Positions 25,733 through 36,698 of a DNA stretch of 64,000 nt are shown piece after piece. The DNA is taken from NCBI RefSeq assembly GCF_000247815.1, contig NC_021681.1, positions 21,588,442 through 21,652,441 on the forward strand, written 5' to 3'. Position numbers and translations under genes: made by a program. Under the pieces are notes generated by a model. That model saw only the letters and a list, made by a program, of their open reading frames with translations, was not told the origin of the DNA and made no database searches. How positions within the stretch are numbered: the first letter of the stretch is position 1; each line of letters starts with the position of its first letter. Source of the stretch: Ficedula albicollis (lineage: Eukaryota > Chordata > Aves > Passeriformes > Muscicapidae).

Positions 25733-28700
25733 AATAGGGATTGGTAACAAGAGGCACAGATTTATAGCACAGAACACAGATTAAACTGAAGTCAAGTAGA
25801 TATTTTCCTAATATCTTTGTTCCTGATTTAATGCTTCTAAAGCAAATTATTTACTATAAGAGCACGACCTCAAAATTTGCACAGGGAGGGAGGTAAAACC
25901 TTCATCTGAAGTTGGGCCAATAAAACAGGAATGACTCGGGCTTAGGAGGGCTGCAGGGAACATCATTATCTTCTGTGGGAGGGAGAGATTCACGTCAAGT
26001 TTATTTTTATAAAGCAGCATCCACCTAGAAATGAGCACAAACTAAAATGCTATATCCTCTGAATTTGGTGGGCACTTGAAATCTCATTTTTGCAGAGAGC
26101 TCTTGGTTCCATAAAAGGCCAGAACAGTGACAGAGAGGCAAAACCTGTCAGCCTTTGGGAGGCACAAAATTTGGTTTTCAAATTCTCTGACATTCTGCCT
26201 CACCTGGTCACCAAATCCCTTCCATGTGCCCCTGGTTCCTGCTGGTTGTGGCTGAAGAAGGAGTTAAGGTCTGGATCCAGACAGGAACAAAGACAAAGCC
26301 CATGTGTGGGGGGCAGGCTGGACCCCACTCCAGCAGAGGTGAGGGCAAGCAGCCTGGTAAACTCATCTGCTTAAGCCAATACTCTCCAGATCCATGCTTT
26401 TCTGGAAAGCAGTGGCTTTCTGAATAGAAATAAGGACCATTTCTCATAACTTACCATACCTGGGGTATAGCTGGCTCCCAGCCAGCACTGTGCAACCAAT
26501 AATGTGCCCAAGATAGCAAATGTGTCCTGCACACACATCATTATTACAAAATCCAGTGCTGGCTCTGCACAGAGCAGCTAATATGCCAAAAATATCATAT
26601 GTATATATTTGAATTATCCATTGCAGAGCACGCTGCAGGAAGGCTACTAAATCCAGTTCCTCTTAGCTGCCATCTGCATTCATGCTTAGGAGTGAATGAT
26701 ATCTTTTCAATACGTTTTCCAGCAAGTTATTTACGCAAATCTCATTAAGAATAAAGACAGAGGGTTTATATACAATTCCTGATCTACTGGCTGAAATTGC
26801 ATACCAAGATGTCAGTGTGACTTTGAATAGAAGCTGGAAAGCTGTGCTGCATGAAATCACATCACTGAGAGAAAACCCTCACACCTTTTACTCTCTGTAC
26901 TGACATTTCTTTTCCTCTCTCCACTGGAACAAAACCACCATTAACTAGTTTTTCGTTCTGCTGGTTTCCTGCAGGATTTTCAATAGTGCCTAGTAGTGGA
27001 AAGGGCTGGATTACAGTTCAACATACAAAAAGCAGTTTGTTTTCAGCCCTGTGTGAAGCTCCCTCTCAGGTTTTGAAAGTAATTTCCAGGAGTAGCCTTC
27101 CTTAGCAGACATTTTCTGGGATGCAGTTAGTGTTGGACTTGCCAGGTGCCTGATGTGAGATGCAGTGATGTTACCAGGCTGATTACTTGGATGGCTCTGA
27201 AGTGAAGGCATCTGGTTAGGACTGCTGGCTAGTAGAAGAAAAGGCACTAATTAAATATTTCTTGCCTTTTCAGGTTTGTCCCTCTGATTAACCACTTAGA
27301 AAATCACCCCAGGGAAAGCCACACAGTTATCTTTAAAACAGAGAGGCATGATTAAACATTCCTTTGCTAACAGAAAAATAGTGAAGGAAAAGGAAAGCAG
27401 TCAGCTCCAGCAAGGCTGGCAGGTTTTTGCTGGATTCAAACTAGCTCTTAAGCCTTTCAGCCTGGCAGGGGAAAGCCTGAGTGATCTTATGGAAGTTGCC
27501 AAAGAATCCCATTGCCACGCACCATTTGACCAAATTTACTTTTTTTCCTCGAGATGATTTTGCTATCACAATGTGTCTATAGCCACACATGCAGATGGAT
27601 ATCTATTGGCACCCTCTTCTTTAAGGCAACCTGTACTCCTGAACTGAACATTCACCCAACCTATTGCAGTGACCAGTAAACTCTTACCATTGCCAGTTTC
27701 TGACATTTGAGCCTTTCACTTTGGTTTCAGTGAAAAAACCTCCAATGTGTCAATGTGCAGATCCCCAGAACTCTAATTTTAGTCTTCCAAATTACACACT
27801 AGGGAAAGAAAATTAGCTAGGAGCTACCTTAATGATCAGCATTTCCACTGGGCTTTCACCAAAGCCATGGTGGATTTGAGAGATCTTTTCCTCTCTTTCT
27901 TATTAACTAGTGGCTGTGAGATCCTTACTCATGAAATTTCCTTGCCTGCTGCTGCCAAAATTAAAGTTATAATACCACAAGATCTATGCTGAGGTCACAA
28001 GGTTACAGACTTGTTCTGTGACCTTTGAGAAAGTCCTTTATCACAGGTGTTTACACAACTGTGGTTTCAGCAATATATTTTTAGGATCGCATTATTGCAA
28101 GAGAAACCTCCTTTATCAGTGAAAGTTAAACATAATTAGAGTCAGTTCACCACTAATGCAAAAATTCCAGGTAGTGCTTTTATTCCTTACATTTCATTTA
28201 TACACAGGGTAGCTGATTGAATGTTCTTCTAAATGGTCTGCAGCAATCTTGTAAAGGATGCATGTACACAGAACTTACACAGTGACCTCCAGCTGTAACA
28301 AAACCCTCTTTTAAAAAGTAAATTATTTCTGGAAAAAAATATTCCTTGATACTGCATGGGCTACTCTCAAGTAGACTACGTCTGAAAGTAAAAAGTTAGG
28401 TTTGCCAGCTATGGTAAAAAGGATATGAAATGTTAGATTTCAAGTTATTAACCCCAGATTGGCTGTAAAGCTTCAAATGTTTAAGTTGTTTGCTTCAATT
28501 CCATAGCCTCCATAAACTTTAAGATTTTGGCAAGATTTCTGCAGACCAAAAGTCCTAAGTGAGATGCACTTTCAAATTTCTCAGTTTGGAATTAAAATTA
28601 ATTCTCTAACATAACTCTGGGAAAAGAAGCCCTCAATGGCACAAAATGGAGCCACCTCTCCAAGCCCACACCTAAATTGTGACAAGACCTTAAGGTGTTC

Positions 28701-31700
28701 AGAGGAGTGTGAGCTTTAGCTTTTGCTTAAAGCACTCCAAAACACCAACAGCTCTTTTAAACTTCAAAGTTAGTGCTGTTGGACAGCAGACTGCAGCAAG
28801 ATAAAGAAAGGTTGGTTCTGCCAGGTGAAATGTGGAAATTGCAAACAAATCTCATCCCTGCTCATTATCTGTGCATGGCTCAGCTGTTCTTCCTCCCCTG
28901 CTCTCACTCCACTGGGGTTTCCCAGGGTAACAATCTGTAGAAGATCCTTTGTATCCCTGGGAAATGTCCCTTTTTATCTTTTCCCCTTTGAAACTCGGAT
29001 TTGAGTCTTTCCACAGCTCTTCTCCACACCCCCCATGCTGCCAAACCTTGCTGTCTCCTTGCTGCATGATTCCTCCCCTGGGAACTTCCCCAGGTGAGAT
29101 CCCTCAGGTGCTTTCTGGCACAGCCTCTGCCTCAGCCACTACAAACACTCAGCCAGACCCAACACCCAGTGTCAGACCGGAACAGTCCTTCCCCTGCTGC
29201 AGAGCCAAGTCCTTTTATCAGAAAGGCCAGGGAAATGCAGTGGTGGGTGGTGAAACGCACACACAAAAAGCATCACCTCCACCAGACCTTGGCAAATGGT
29301 GCCACCAGAGGTGGTTCACCCAACACGAGCCTTTTCCAGTGGGGTCTATACTGCTACAAAAAATAGTCCTTGCAGCAGTGAGCAGATGGAATTGTGCATC
29401 TCACTTATACCAGACACTGCTTTGTATGTTCATGACTTTCCTGCTTACTACAGAAAGAACCGTTTCTACAAAACTAAGTGGAATCTTAGTGGCAGTGCAT
29501 GTTGCTGCTGTTTGTATGGAACAAGTGTGGAGTCCTTGGATTACTGTGGAAATGCTACTCAGAAATCAGGAGAGGGATTGGGATATAAAGACTATAGAGC
29601 TGAGATGGTCACAAACACAGGCACATCCCTGTAAAAATATTACTCTGATTTTGTGAGATTAAAGATTGAGTTATTATTCGTTTCTTTGAACTCTTACTCC
29701 GAGAGGTCTTAGAGAAGGCCTGACAGAACCCAATCTGCACTCTATTTATACATATTTTCTGAATCTTTATCTGTTCAGATATGGTTCAGAGAGAGTCATG
29801 TCTTGGTTTTTGTCAGAGATAACTGAAGGGTTACCCAGGTCTAAACATAACTCTTCATATCAGCACCAAGGCTCCAGGAAACTCTGAATTGCAGCACTTT
29901 ATACTGAAGGGATCCCTAAATGATTCTTTTCTTCTCACAATCATTCAAGAACTTGAAAGTCCAGGGAGTAGCCTCAAATCTCTCATTCCCATAAATTTAA
30001 CAGAGGTCACAGCATGGCCAATTCAGCTGAAAAGTGTTATTACAGAAAAACTTGATGATACTTTTATGTTCACTGATGTGAACATAATTCTCTGGGTCTT
30101 TTAGCTACCTATAGCCTGCCTTATCCACAGAGACACTTCAGCAGATATATATGGTACCATGAGCAGAGTTAAAAGTGATGAATATTCTGATTTATTACTT
30201 CTACTGATAACCAGATGATAGAAAATCTTAAAAATATGGGTGTTATTATATACACTCTGTAACTTCACTCAGCAGATAAGGGATGGGAAACCAAAAACAT
30301 TTATCACACCTGAACTGAGGGGGCACTTCCTTGAATGATCCTTGTTGCCTGTAGAGGATTGAGCTGGCCAATGGACAAAAAATCTTAAATATAGGGTTAG
30401 TTCTGTAGGTGCCAAGTGTGGATATCAATCTATCACCCTTCAAGGTTTTAAGGACCACATACAAGGAGGAAAATGCATATACTGAAGAGCTTTTCTTTTC
30501 CTGACAGATTTAATCATCTAAAGAGATTTCAACCTGCTGAGTTGACATTGCACCTCCTAAAGACCAACCACTGGATTGTAACTACAGAGGCACAAGAAAG
30601 TAATTATTATAAACAAATTCATTAGGGATGAGGAGCTGGACAAACAGGCCAGATGCTCCTCCTTCCACTTTAAAGCTGTGGTGAGGGGCAAAGCAGACCC
30701 AAGAGAGAATCCTTGGCAATAATCCTGGAGGAGAGGCTGCCTTCATCCACCTCAGGCTCCAGGTCCTCAGCATGATCCAAGAGTTTAAGCACACAGCCCA
30801 GATAAATATTACTTTGTTAATCTTCATTAGAAATCTACTTTTAAAGCTGATTTGCAGTGAAGTCAGTTAGTCAGATGAAATCATTGCACACTAAACAATC
30901 CTGTTAGGGATGCTTATCCAAGCAAAGGGCGTTCAATTGCATTTCCATTAGCAGCACTATATGGTTATTGTCCTTAAAGACAGGGCTCTTAGACTTAATC
31001 TATTTTCTTAGAGCTGAATTTTCTCAAGAACTAAAAGTTAATTTTTGCTACTTTCTGGCAATACAAATTCAGGTTGCCTGTGGATTGATAAAACAGATTT
31101 GAGGACTGAGAGTGGCCCTGCCCACTCTGCCAGTGCTCAGAGCCCCCTGAAATTTTAAGAAGTTCTGGATTATCTCAGTCTAATGATGCACATTATTAAA
31201 TAGAACATTATTTAATGAGGAAGTCACCAGCTGTGGTGAACAGCAGGTGATTTATCTATCAGGATAAGAGTATTTTTTTCAACAAAAAATATTATGTCTC
31301 TCTCTGTTGAATTCTGTACAGCTCAAGAAGGAAGAAAGACTCTTGATCTTATCCTTTTCACTTTCTGTAGCAGTTTGCTGGAAGGACAGGTCCTCCCATT
31401 AAATGAGGGGGAGATTTTCTGCTTTCCTTGCCTTGTTTCATTTTCTGTCTTCCCACCTGTAGGACTAAGGCAGAGTTCACCAGTGCTTTACTGAAGTAAG
31501 GAAATAGCTCTGACAACTCCTTCAACCTTGACCTGAAGACAGACACAGATTTGGGGAGCCTGAAGTTGAGCCTGAATTTTTGAAAATAGGAACGAAACTA
31601 TATCTTTCCCCAACAGTGTTTTTTAGGTTTTACTGTATTCTCTGCTTTCTTGTCTGTCTCTCCTGGGAAGATCACACCATATTTTGTGTTATGTTCCAAT

Positions 31701-31840
31701 ATATTTGCACTGATTTCTGTAGTTAATTTTAGTTAAAACCCAGGTATATTTTACTTCAGTTTTCTCCATTTATCAGTTACCAAAATTGCTTCTAAGAAAT
31801 GGTGTCTCATTAATTTATAGTGGCTTTGTTTCTTGTACAG
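25733..31840. other. Single-copy noncoding DNA with no recognised gene
   Basis: The longest open frame of the window, 235 aa at 28949-29656 plus strand, lies here. It overlaps a second frame (112 aa, 29296-29634) and neither shows a domain I recognise. 27995-28045 weakly resembles an old SINE/LINE tail. The remainder is AT-rich unique DNA. Confidence 0.55.
27995..28045 (+). repeat. Possible MIR/L2-like ancient repeat remnant
   Basis: TGTTCTGTGACCTTTGAGAA followed by AGTCCTTTATC recalls the 'tgtgaccttgggcaagt' word shared by ancient MIR-type SINEs and L2 LINEs. The match is about 30 bp with several mismatches. Such relics do exist in bird genomes, but a chance match is possible. Confidence 0.25.
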
Positions 31841-31988
31841 CTTTGCTCTAAAGGCATTGCTGTCAATGATCCTTTGAAGACCTCTCCAGATGATGTTTCC
31901 ACTATTGCCCCTGATATTGAGGCAGAGTTTCTAATCTGCTACTTGGAAACTGGGGAAGCCTGGTATTGCTCTGGACTCATTCACACAG
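31841..31988 (+). other. Candidate unidentified coding exon (weak)
   Basis: A 148-bp open segment is flanked by a plausible acceptor (TTTGTTTCTTGTACAG ending at 31840) and a plausible donor (CAG followed by GTGAAAAT at 31989). Read in the frame open across it, it starts in phase 0 and ends one base into a codon. It encodes a 49-residue peptide rich in D, E, S and T, beginning LCSKGIAVNDPLK and ending near EAWYCSGLIHT with two cysteines. The composition looks more protein-like than most frames in the window. I do not recognise the family, and no partner exon was found within the window. It could be an exon of a gene whose other exons lie elsewhere, a decayed exon, or chance. Stops close the frame soon after the donor. 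Confidence 0.22.
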
Positions 31989-32811
31989 GTGAAAATATTG
32001 ATTTGATACACTGTAAGGCTGAAAGCAAAAATTAAGCAAAGCCTATGAATAAATCTTGTGCAGGAGGAATCGGTCTAATAATGAGAAAAGAGGAATCAAT
32101 AAAACACAACTTTCCCATGGCACTGGTGCTTAGATTGGGCCGATTCTCAGAATTTGAGACATTCAGCCACAACAGCCACGTATGCATTACTGCCCTGATA
32201 ATGCAGAGGGGAAGGATATTGCAGGGAAGACACATCCATAGTCCATGGCACACTTAAGACTGAAGTGAGACAAACACAAGCATGCTCACCCTCATATGAC
32301 AGTAACAATATTATGAGCACTTGATCTCCTTCAAGCCAGATTAGGTCAGGGATGGCTTCAAATATTTCCATTGCATAATCCCTCCTGGGCTCACTTGTGA
32401 TCCACATCAAAGACCAGCACTACCAGCAGTGCATAAAGAAGCCAGAAACAAAACTTGCACATGGTGGAGATAAAATTCCCATTAGTTTCAGATGAGTTAG
32501 GACTTTGCTGGGTTTGTGCTGCCTTTAATTAGCAATCAGGCACAACAATCATTTCTGTGCACGTCGTGCCAGCAAACACTTCATTATTGAGGCCCCCGCT
32601 CGTTCTTTCCCATGTTTGAGATGGATGAAGATGGACACTGCAATTAGTGCAGGGTGAGGGCTCCTTCACACACTCATCTCAAATGAATGCAGCCACAGAA
32701 GCGTGGCTGCAGCAGAGGAGGAGGCACATGCTCCTGGCAGAGGGGAGGGGGAGCGTGGGGTGTGGAAATGCCACGGTGGCAGCAGCTTCCTTTACCTGCA
32801 CACACAGCCAG
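31989..32811. other. Single-copy noncoding DNA before the minisatellite
   Basis: No gene is recognised. 32640-32810 becomes rich in G+C and leads directly into the 21-bp array. A mixed frame runs from here through the repeat but has no coding signature outside it. Confidence 0.6.
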
Positions 32812-33108
32812 GGGATGTCTGAGCACCCTGGTGGGATGTCTGAGCACCCTGGTGGGATGTCTGAGCACCCTGGTGGGATGTCTGAGCACCCTGGTGGGAT
32901 GTCTGAGCACCCTGGTGGGATGTCTGAGCACCCTGGTGGGATGTCTGAGCACCCTGGTGGGATGTCTGAGCACCCTGGTGGGATGTCTGAGCACCCTGGT
33001 GGGATGTCTGAGCACCCTGGTGGGATGTCTGAGCACCTTGGTGGGATTTCTGAGCACCCTGGTGGGATGACTGAGCACCCTGGTGGGATGTCTGAGCACC
33101 CTGACTAC
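32812..33108. repeat. 21-bp minisatellite, fourteen units
   Basis: Fourteen head-to-tail 21-bp units run from 32815, each with the core GGGATGTCTGAGCACCCTGG. Units 1-10 are identical or almost so. Unit 11 has CACCTTGG, unit 12 begins GGGATTTC, unit 13 has ATGACTGAG, and unit 14 decays at its 3' end into CTGACTAC. Variation confined to the 3' end suggests the array grows by recent duplication at its 5' side. Because 21 is divisible by three, it holds several frames open on both strands (for example an MSEHPGG repeat in one), which should not be taken as a protein. Confidence 0.98.
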
Positions 33109-36100
33109 AGTGCCAAGGTCCTCAGCTCCCCTCCCCACCTCTTTCCCAAGCAGTCCTGCCTTGGAAAGCCATGCCTACCTGCACATGTTGTGGGTGTGCA
33201 TCCTTCAGACTGCTCCCAAGTACCACTCTGGGCTGGCAGCATCAATGCCCAGGAGTAGTTAGAAAGAAACAAAAGCTTCAAAAGAAACACACACCTTGTG
33301 CAAATTAAAAATCAACCATGCTTTTTTTGTGGTTTCTCAAAGAAAAGGAAAAAAAAAACAAATAAAGTTTGAGTAGAATCCCAATTTTGGAGAAAATTAT
33401 AAGTATTGCTCTCTTATTCTAACTGTGACTTCCAAGAACACTCAAATGCAAAGCCATATGGACAGGTAAAATAGAACAGGAAATACATTTTTTACCTCAT
33501 TTAATTTATTCTGATTTCAAAATGGTAAGATAAGATGACCCCAGTGCTACAGAAACTAAAGCCTATCAGACCTACTTTGGTTTCTATTGTCTTGAAACAG
33601 AAACCCCTGATACAGTGAGAAAATAAATGCAGTCAGATGGAGATCACTGTTAAACTGAAGGAGGGAAACATTTTTCCCTCCTTTCCTTATCTGTAATTCT
33701 TATATATAATCATACCAATTTGTTCTTAGCTCCTTTCATTACCCAGCACAAGGAAAAGTGGCAATCAGTAATGCCTATTTTCAATAAAATTCATTTATTA
33801 ACTCGAAGAATGGGAATAAATCTATTGATCATAGTGGGCACATTTTACAATGAAGGAACTGATACAATACTATACCAGCAGGAATATTCTGAGACATAAT
33901 TAGCATAGACAAAACCTGAAATACAATCAATTGCTATGTATTTTTTTAAAAAGAAAAGATTAAATTACTCTGAGCTGTCCTGCTAAAAATAGCTTCCTGC
34001 CATCAGTTAACTAGTGCATATAGAATATAGAATTTTTATTCCCATTGAGGTTTTATGTCATCACCACATTGTAATGGTTTGCTGGTAATCCTTTGGCGTT
34101 AATCATGAATCCAAATTAAAATATTTGTTCCTGCATTTATTTGCATTTACTGAGCTATTCTTTCTTTAATTTCATGTAAATTTCACAGCTCCTGCATTCA
34201 TTTCTGAAGCCCTATTAACAAAAAATCAGCTTTAATATTCTCCCCCATAGTTGCATCAAATACACAGTAGTGGGTTTTGCTAGAGAAAAATCTTATAAAA
34301 TATCACAGCTACCAAAACAGAAAATATAACAAAAAATTAGGGACCTCAGTTTTAAAGTGTTCATAAATAGGCATCTGTAGGGGAATAGCTTTCCTACTCT
34401 TAAGAAAGGGAGTCCAAATTATCATCAGCTTTAGGTCCTGTGTGAGAAGACAAGTCTGGGTCCTCCTAAAAAGTGGAAATTGTCTTCTCTGATTTCTTAA
34501 TATTCAAGGCTGCCTTTAGCATCACTGATCCAATTGAGGACACTGGCTGGGTTCTGATCATTTGTCAGGCTGATTCCAAAGATTCACCCTTTGTGATCAA
34601 AAACTATTAAAACCACTTCTCATCCATCACAGCTCTGAGCAAACCTGCCATGGACTGACCTCACCAAGCAACATTTGCTGCAACCCACCTGACCAGCACT
34701 TTTCATCCTTAGATAGCCATCAGAATAATTCCTAACTTGCAGTCTGAAGCTATAAAATGAATCACATGATATTTACGTGCCCTGTGGTCCTTTTGGCCCA
34801 GGCATTATGGCATACCAGGGTTTAATGATCTTAATAACCCCATATGGCTTGCTGAGAAATTAGATTTTCCCTTTGGTTGCAGAAGGCAATTTTCAATTAT
34901 AGCAGATGGCAAAACAGTGAAGGTCTGAGAAGTCAAGAACTGACTAAGAAACCTCAGATTAGTACTTAGGCCTTATGTTGCTCAGCCTAATAATGTCAAT
35001 GGTCGAATTTTTGCCCCAAATGAAAACAGCCTTGAAGCAGAGCACAGCATTTCAGCAGAACAGTCCCCCAGTTCCACCTGCTCTTCAGAGACCAGGCACA
35101 ACAGACACCCAGAAAGCCACAGGAAAGCATATGGAAAAACAACCCTTGGTGTCTCACATGCACAGCTCAGCAACCATCAAGATTCAATTTTATTGGAAAT
35201 TGGAGAGAGCCTTGCTGAACTCCGGGACAATTGAAGATAGAGATTCTTCAAAACGTAAGAAACTTTTTCAATGAGATTTTATATCCCCTTATAGGTTTTT
35301 GAGGGGTTTTTAATCTCACTTTTTCACCCTCCAAGCAAGATAAAATGAATCTGCATTGAGAGCCCGTGACTTTCTGTCTGCACTTGGGAAAATCCAACAG
35401 AACCTTTCTGTTGGAAAGATGCTTTTTGCCACTGCACCTGGTGTCCATATCCCATTTCTCCTCTGGAAATCATCTGGCCAACAGGAGAGAGGCTGTCACC
35501 ACAGGTTGCAAAGTGTCACCTCTTCCCAGTGGGATTGCTCTCCTGCCATAGGTGGTGGGAGGTGTGCTGGGAAGTGTCCCCTGGAAGGATGTTTGTCACC
35601 TGCCTCCTACCAGAGCATCCCTGGACTTCATTCCCTGCCCTCCTTCCCTTGATCTGGAAATTGTGGATGTAAGGGTTGAGGGAAGGAGGAGTAACCAGAT
35701 TTTATAACGTGTTTCTTCAGTACTACCTCAAGGTAATGCCTGGAAAATATGTTCATGGTAATGAGGAGTGTTTTAGGGAGCTATTCAAGATCTTTGAGGT
35801 TAGCAAAGATTTTCCTGTGTCCTTGCAGACTCTGCTCCACAGCACAACCCGCTGCCAACTCTCTCCCTCCCTCCCAGAAAGGCTACGCACAGAAAATGCA
35901 ATAAATCTGCAAAGCTTTTTTCTGCTCTGCCTTTTTATGTGTTCAGTGGAAGGCAGGGCTCTCTAATGCCTCTTGCACAATTCATAGGGAGACACATGAA
36001 GTAGAAAATAGCACCTCTGTTGAGTAGCACACGATTGCTTTAGTGATGAGTTAACAGAGGGAATCTCTTATGGAGGCACAGTGGGGGGAAAAGTCTAAAA

Positions 36101-36314
36101 CAGCTCAAGGTTCACGATTTACTTCTAAATCCTCTGCATTTTTCCCAGTGTCTTTTCAAACACTCACAAAAGGTCTAAAATAATTAATAGTGATCAAGCT
36201 TTCTGCACTGTCTGTCAGAAGAAAAGCCATCTCAAAAGACCTCTGATTTTGGTCAGTGTATTATAGACTGGATCAGACAGGACCCTTTAACCCAGATTAT
36301 TCAAAATTTCAGAC
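33109..36314. other. AT-rich single-copy noncoding DNA
   Basis: No gene is recognised. 34020-34220 is a repeat-free AT-rich stretch with GGCGTTAATCATGAATCC and several ATTTGCAT-like octamer words, a weak enhancer candidate. Frames at 34975-35274 and 35356-35652 (98-99 aa) have no recognisable domain. Confidence 0.55.
34020..34220. promoter_or_regulatory. Candidate conserved noncoding element
   Basis: Repeat-free, AT-rich sequence with GGCGTTAATCATGAATCC, TATTTGCATTT (octamer-like) and several ATTA/AATT cores. Its texture resembles vertebrate developmental enhancers. This is a judgement from composition and motifs only. Confidence 0.28.
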
Positions 36315-36470
36315 TAAAAATTCAATATTCAGCTACTTCTGCATTCCAAAGCTTCCTTGTTTTACACCTTTAAAATAGGACAATATTAAAGTTAAAAATT
36401 CAATATTCAGCTACTTCTGCATGCCAAAGCTTCCTTGTTTCACACCTTTAAAATAGGACAATATTAAAGT
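36315..36470. repeat. 78-bp tandem duplication, two copies
   Basis: Copies at 36315-36392 and 36393-36470 both begin TAAAAATTCAATATTC and end GACAATATTAAAGT. Two differences are visible (GCATTCC versus GCATGCC, GTTTTACACC versus GTTTCACACC). Confidence 0.95.
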
Positions 36471-36570
36471 AACTTAAGAATGGAATTCTAGTGAAATATG
36501 AAATAATAAAAAATAAATAATGCAATGATGTGATGATACAGTGCAGTCAGAGGGCATTAAAATGGAGGTA

Positions 36571-36698
36571 GAAGAGAAGAGCTCTAGAAAAACAGAGATT
36601 TTCAGGCTGAAATAGAAAAACAATAAATGCAATAGAATAGAAGAGCTCTAGAAAAACAGCGATTTTCAGGCTGAAATAGAAAAACAATAAATGCAATG
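36571..36698. repeat. 64-bp tandem duplication, two copies
   Basis: Copies at 36571-36634 and 36635-36698 share GAAGAGCTCTAGAAAAACAG and TTTTCAGGCTGAAATAG. Visible differences are GAAGAG/GAATAG at the start and CAGAGA/CAGCGA. It lies only 100 bp from the preceding 78-bp duplication. Confidence 0.94.

Noticed and set aside
28949..29656. Longest open frame, 235 aa, with a second overlapping frame (29296-29634) containing a CCCC run and a tidy stop
   Set aside because: No domain, signal peptide or splice-supported structure is visible, the two frames overlap, and a 235-aa frame is possible by chance in 64 kb. Kept only as background; a protein search would settle it.
32812..33108. CRISPR-like array
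   Set aside because: The units are contiguous with no spacers and the genome is avian. It is a minisatellite.
32647..33258. 203-aa frame with MSEHPGG repeats, plus opposing 154-aa and 127-aa frames
   Set aside because: The 21-bp period, divisible by three and free of stops in these frames, creates them automatically. Flanks have no coding features.
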